Assembly: GCF_000020125.1 (NCBI RefSeq)
Contig: NC_010681.1
Location: 1-64,000 of the forward strand
Length of the DNA: 64,000 bases
Reading direction: 5' to 3'
Origin: Paraburkholderia phytofirmans PsJN
Lineage (GTDB): Bacteria; Pseudomonadota; Gammaproteobacteria; Burkholderiales; Burkholderiaceae
Shown here: in pieces, positions 62,174 through 64,000 of the stretch
Position numbering within the stretch: the stretch's first letter is position 1
How the letters are laid out: each line of letters opens with the position of its first letter
Translations under genes and position numbers: made by a program
The notes under the pieces: model-generated
Database searches by the model: none
What the model was told of the DNA's origin: nothing
What the model saw: only the letters and a program-made list of their open reading frames with translations

Positions 62174-62768
62174 CCCTGGCAGAGGCGGCTTCCTCGCAGT
62201 TGCCGGGTACGGCGATGCCGGAGCGGAGATTACTGCTTTGGCCCGATTGGGCAACGCCGGAAGGGTACCAAGCAAAGTTGCAGGCCGTAGGGGGCCGTCC
62301 GTGCCTCGATCACGGCTTGTATCCGGTGCGTGACTCAGGGCGCCGCATAATGGCTGCCGCGATTACGTGGCAGACCATCATCGAGCCCGTAAGCGACAGC
62401 GGATTTTTTGACGAATAGATCTGACGGTGGCATCGGCGCAGCGATAATTCTTGCCTGAGCTTCGCGGATTGCCTCCTGCCGGGGCAAGGTATCCTCGCGC
62501 AGTCGTTTCATCGAAGGCACAAGTGTCGTGAAGCCGATACTGCGAAGACAGCTCCTGCCGCCGTCCGACCTCAATGCTTCGGAGGACCACACGCACTATT
62601 GAGCAACGTCACGCTACTTCTGGCCGTCAGCAGTGCTGACGCGTGAGCCGGGGTCCAACCGACAGAGTTCCCAATTGCCGGGCCGCATGCTTTATTTTCG
62701 CCTATTTTTTTCCGCTACTCTTATCCGGAATCAGGTTATGAGAGAGTGTCGCGGCAGGCGGGCTGGTT
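62174..62768. other. Gene-free stretch before amiC
   Basis: About 0.6 kb. Open frames occur on both strands (for example on the minus strand from 62592 to 62335), but none has a convincing start or recognisable family. The last 70 bases (around 62690-62760) are T-rich (TATTTTCGCCTATTTTTTTCC) and may hold the promoter of the amiC-amiR pair. Gene debris in the left part is possible. Confidence 0.4.
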
Positions 62769-63911
62769 ATGAAAGACGAGTGGCGGATAGGCATCCTGTT
62801 TTCCCGTTCCGGCGTGGCCGAAGAGACCGAGTCGGAGTATTTTCGCGGCACTGTGCTTGCCATAGAGGAAATCAACGCGGCGGGTGGCGTGCTCGGTCGC
62901 CCTATCGTACCCGTGTGCTACGACCCAAGGTCCGATTCCGCCGAGTATCGGCGCTATGCCGACAAACTGCTGGTCGACGACGGCGTCAGCGTGATCTTCG
63001 GGTGTTTGTTATCGGCCAGTCGCAAAGCGATACTGGGAAGCCTGGAGCGCCGCAACGGGCTGCTCTGGTACCCGGCCAACTACGAAGGGTTCGAGTATTC
63101 GCCGAACGTCATCTACACCGGGGCTGCGCCGAATCAAAGCACGATGCAACTGGCGGGCTACATCATTTCGCATGTCGGGAAGGACATCACGCTCGTCGGG
63201 TCGGATTACGTCTTTCCGCGCGAGACCAACCGGCTATTGCGCTGTTTGATCGAAAGCGCCGGCGGCCGCATCGTCGACGAGACCTACGTGCCGATCGTTC
63301 CGGACGAGATCGTCCTGCGCCGCGTGGTCGACGGCATCAAGCGCGATCGGCCGGCGGCTGTCGTGTCGACCATCATCGGCTGCGGTACGCGCCCCTTCTA
63401 TCGATTCTACCGGGACGCTGGCCTCGATCCGCGGGAGCTGCCGGTGGGAAGTCTTTCGCTGGCGGAAAACCAGGTCAGCAAAATCGGTCCGGAATATTGC
63501 TCGGGCCACATTACTTCCGCCACGTATTTTGCGAGCGTCGATACGTCCAGCAGTCGGCGATTTCAGGAAGGTTTTGCACGGCGCTTCGGCCGCGACTCGA
63601 TGCCGAGCTACAACTCGGAAAGTGCCTACAACCAGATCTACCTGTTTTCGGCGGCCCTGGAGCGCGCGGGAGTGGATGATCCGCAAAAGCTCGCGGCGGC
63701 CGCCGCTGGTGTGGAATTCGATGCGCCGCAGGGACGTGTCATCGTCGATGCCGACAACAACCATACCTGGCTCAATTCTCGGATCGGCATTCTGAACGAC
63801 AGGGGGCAGTTCGACCTCGTCTGGGAAGCGCTCCATCCAGTCAAACCCGATCCCTATCTGATCAGTCATTCATTCGACTACGGTGCGCAACACGCGAGGA
63901 TGCCCGATTGA
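62769..63911 (+). CDS. amiC: AmiC-like amide sensor (cytosolic periplasmic-binding fold)
   Basis: AmiC is the ligand-sensing negative regulator that holds the antiterminator AmiR until an amide binds. The 380-residue protein begins MKDEWRIGILFSRSGVAEET without a signal peptide, unlike transport-associated binding proteins. LLWYPANYEGFEYSPNVIYT, GSDYVFPRETNRLLRCLIES and SYNSESAYNQIYLFSAALER are typical of the AmiC/urea-amide-binding group. Its stop overlaps the start of an AmiR-like gene (TTGA), which supports AmiC over a transporter component. The genes it controls should lie to the right, outside the window. Confidence 0.88.
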   Translation: MKDEWRIGILFSRSGVAEETESEYFRGTVLAIEEINAAGGVLGRPIVPVCYDPRSDSAEYRRYADKLLVDDGVSVIFGCLLSASRKAILGSLERRNGLLWYPANYEGFEYSPNVIYTGAAPNQSTMQLAGYIISHVGKDITLVGSDYVFPRETNRLLRCLIESAGGRIVDETYVPIVPDEIVLRRVVDGIKRDRPAAVVSTIIGCGTRPFYRFYRDAGLDPRELPVGSLSLAENQVSKIGPEYCSGHITSATYFASVDTSSSRRFQEGFARRFGRDSMPSYNSESAYNQIYLFSAALERAGVDDPQKLAAAAAGVEFDAPQGRVIVDADNNHTWLNSRIGILNDRGQFDLVWEALHPVKPDPYLISHSFDYGAQHARMPD

Positions 63912-64000
63912 GCAACGAAGACATCATCCATCACCTGCGCAATATTCGCGTGCTGGTAGTTCATCCGCCCGACACGGACGGCAGGGACCTCACACATCAA
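63908..64000 (+). CDS. amiR: AmiR-like antiterminator, partial (runs off the window)
   Basis: The frame opens with TTG at 63908, overlapping the amiC stop, and reads SNEDIIHHLRNIRVLVVHPP before the window ends. This resembles the start of AmiR (a pseudo-receiver followed by an ANTAR RNA-binding domain), and the tight overlap with amiC is the known arrangement. Only 31 codons are visible, so the ANTAR domain cannot be checked. Confidence 0.65.
   Translation, partial: MSNEDIIHHLRNIRVLVVHPPDTDGRDLTHQ

Noticed and set aside
62335..62592. Minus-strand gene before amiC
   Set aside because: The frame is short, lacks a start context and shows no family I recognise; it may be debris.

Overview
The window reads as chromosome 1 of a Burkholderia/Paraburkholderia-type betaproteobacterium. 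It is GC-rich, opens with dnaA-dnaN-gyrB, and carries family members typical of that group: an ethanolamine locus eat-eutB-eutC, a BTH_I2691-like type VI effector, AraC/LysE pairs and DbpA. This placement is an inference from protein resemblance, not from a search.

Layout. (1) 1-5.9 kb: core replication genes dnaA, dnaN, gyrB, with a DnaA box before dnaA and terminators after dnaN and gyrB. (2) 6-19.9 kb: a type VI secretion cargo module, plus strand: vgrG, a DUF4123 adaptor, a large VasX/BTH_I2691-like membrane toxin with two candidate immunity genes, a PAAR tip, and a second toxin with a third candidate immunity gene. Decayed PAAR/vgrG pieces lie at both ends and form an imperfect direct repeat. 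No structural type VI genes are present. (3) 19.9-28.8 kb, minus strand: a complete type I Wadjet system (jetABCD), then a retron-like reverse transcriptase with an N-terminal extension. Upstream of it is a stretch with paired repeats and hairpins that could be its template RNA, then two perfect DnaA boxes. (4) 28.8-37 kb: an AraC/GyrI-like regulator and the ethanolamine catabolic locus (permease, ammonia-lyase EutBC, DUF779 protein, aldehyde dehydrogenase, EutR-like regulator). (5) 37-45.8 kb: heavy-metal P-type ATPase with divergent MerR regulator and a classic MerR operator, a small zinc-ribbon protein, dbpA, a methionine-type aminotransferase, an amino-acid binding protein, an AraC regulator and a LysE exporter.

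(6) 45.8 kb to the end looks like an integrated island. At 45815-45862 there is only the 3' part of a tRNA-Lys(CTT), still followed by its terminator, which is what the far end of a tRNA-targeted insertion leaves. Beyond it come an IS256-type transposase relic, a truncated TonB receptor with an intact Fur-box-like palindrome, a hydrolase-MFS-cyclophilin-like operon with a divergent LysR gene, and then a catabolic cluster: amidase, DeoR regulator, M20 amidohydrolase, two aminoglycoside-phosphotransferase-fold kinases, a DUF3311/sodium symporter pair and a class III PLP enzyme. The last resembles ethanolamine-phosphate/phosphohydroxylysine phospho-lyases more than ordinary transaminases. I infer that this cluster imports an amidated amino alcohol, frees the amine, phosphorylates it and eliminates phosphate and ammonia. 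The window ends in an amiC-amiR pair.

The points most worth following are the kinase/phospho-lyase pathway, the retron-like RT with its candidate RNA, the duplicated type VI cargo module and the tRNA-Lys attachment scar.
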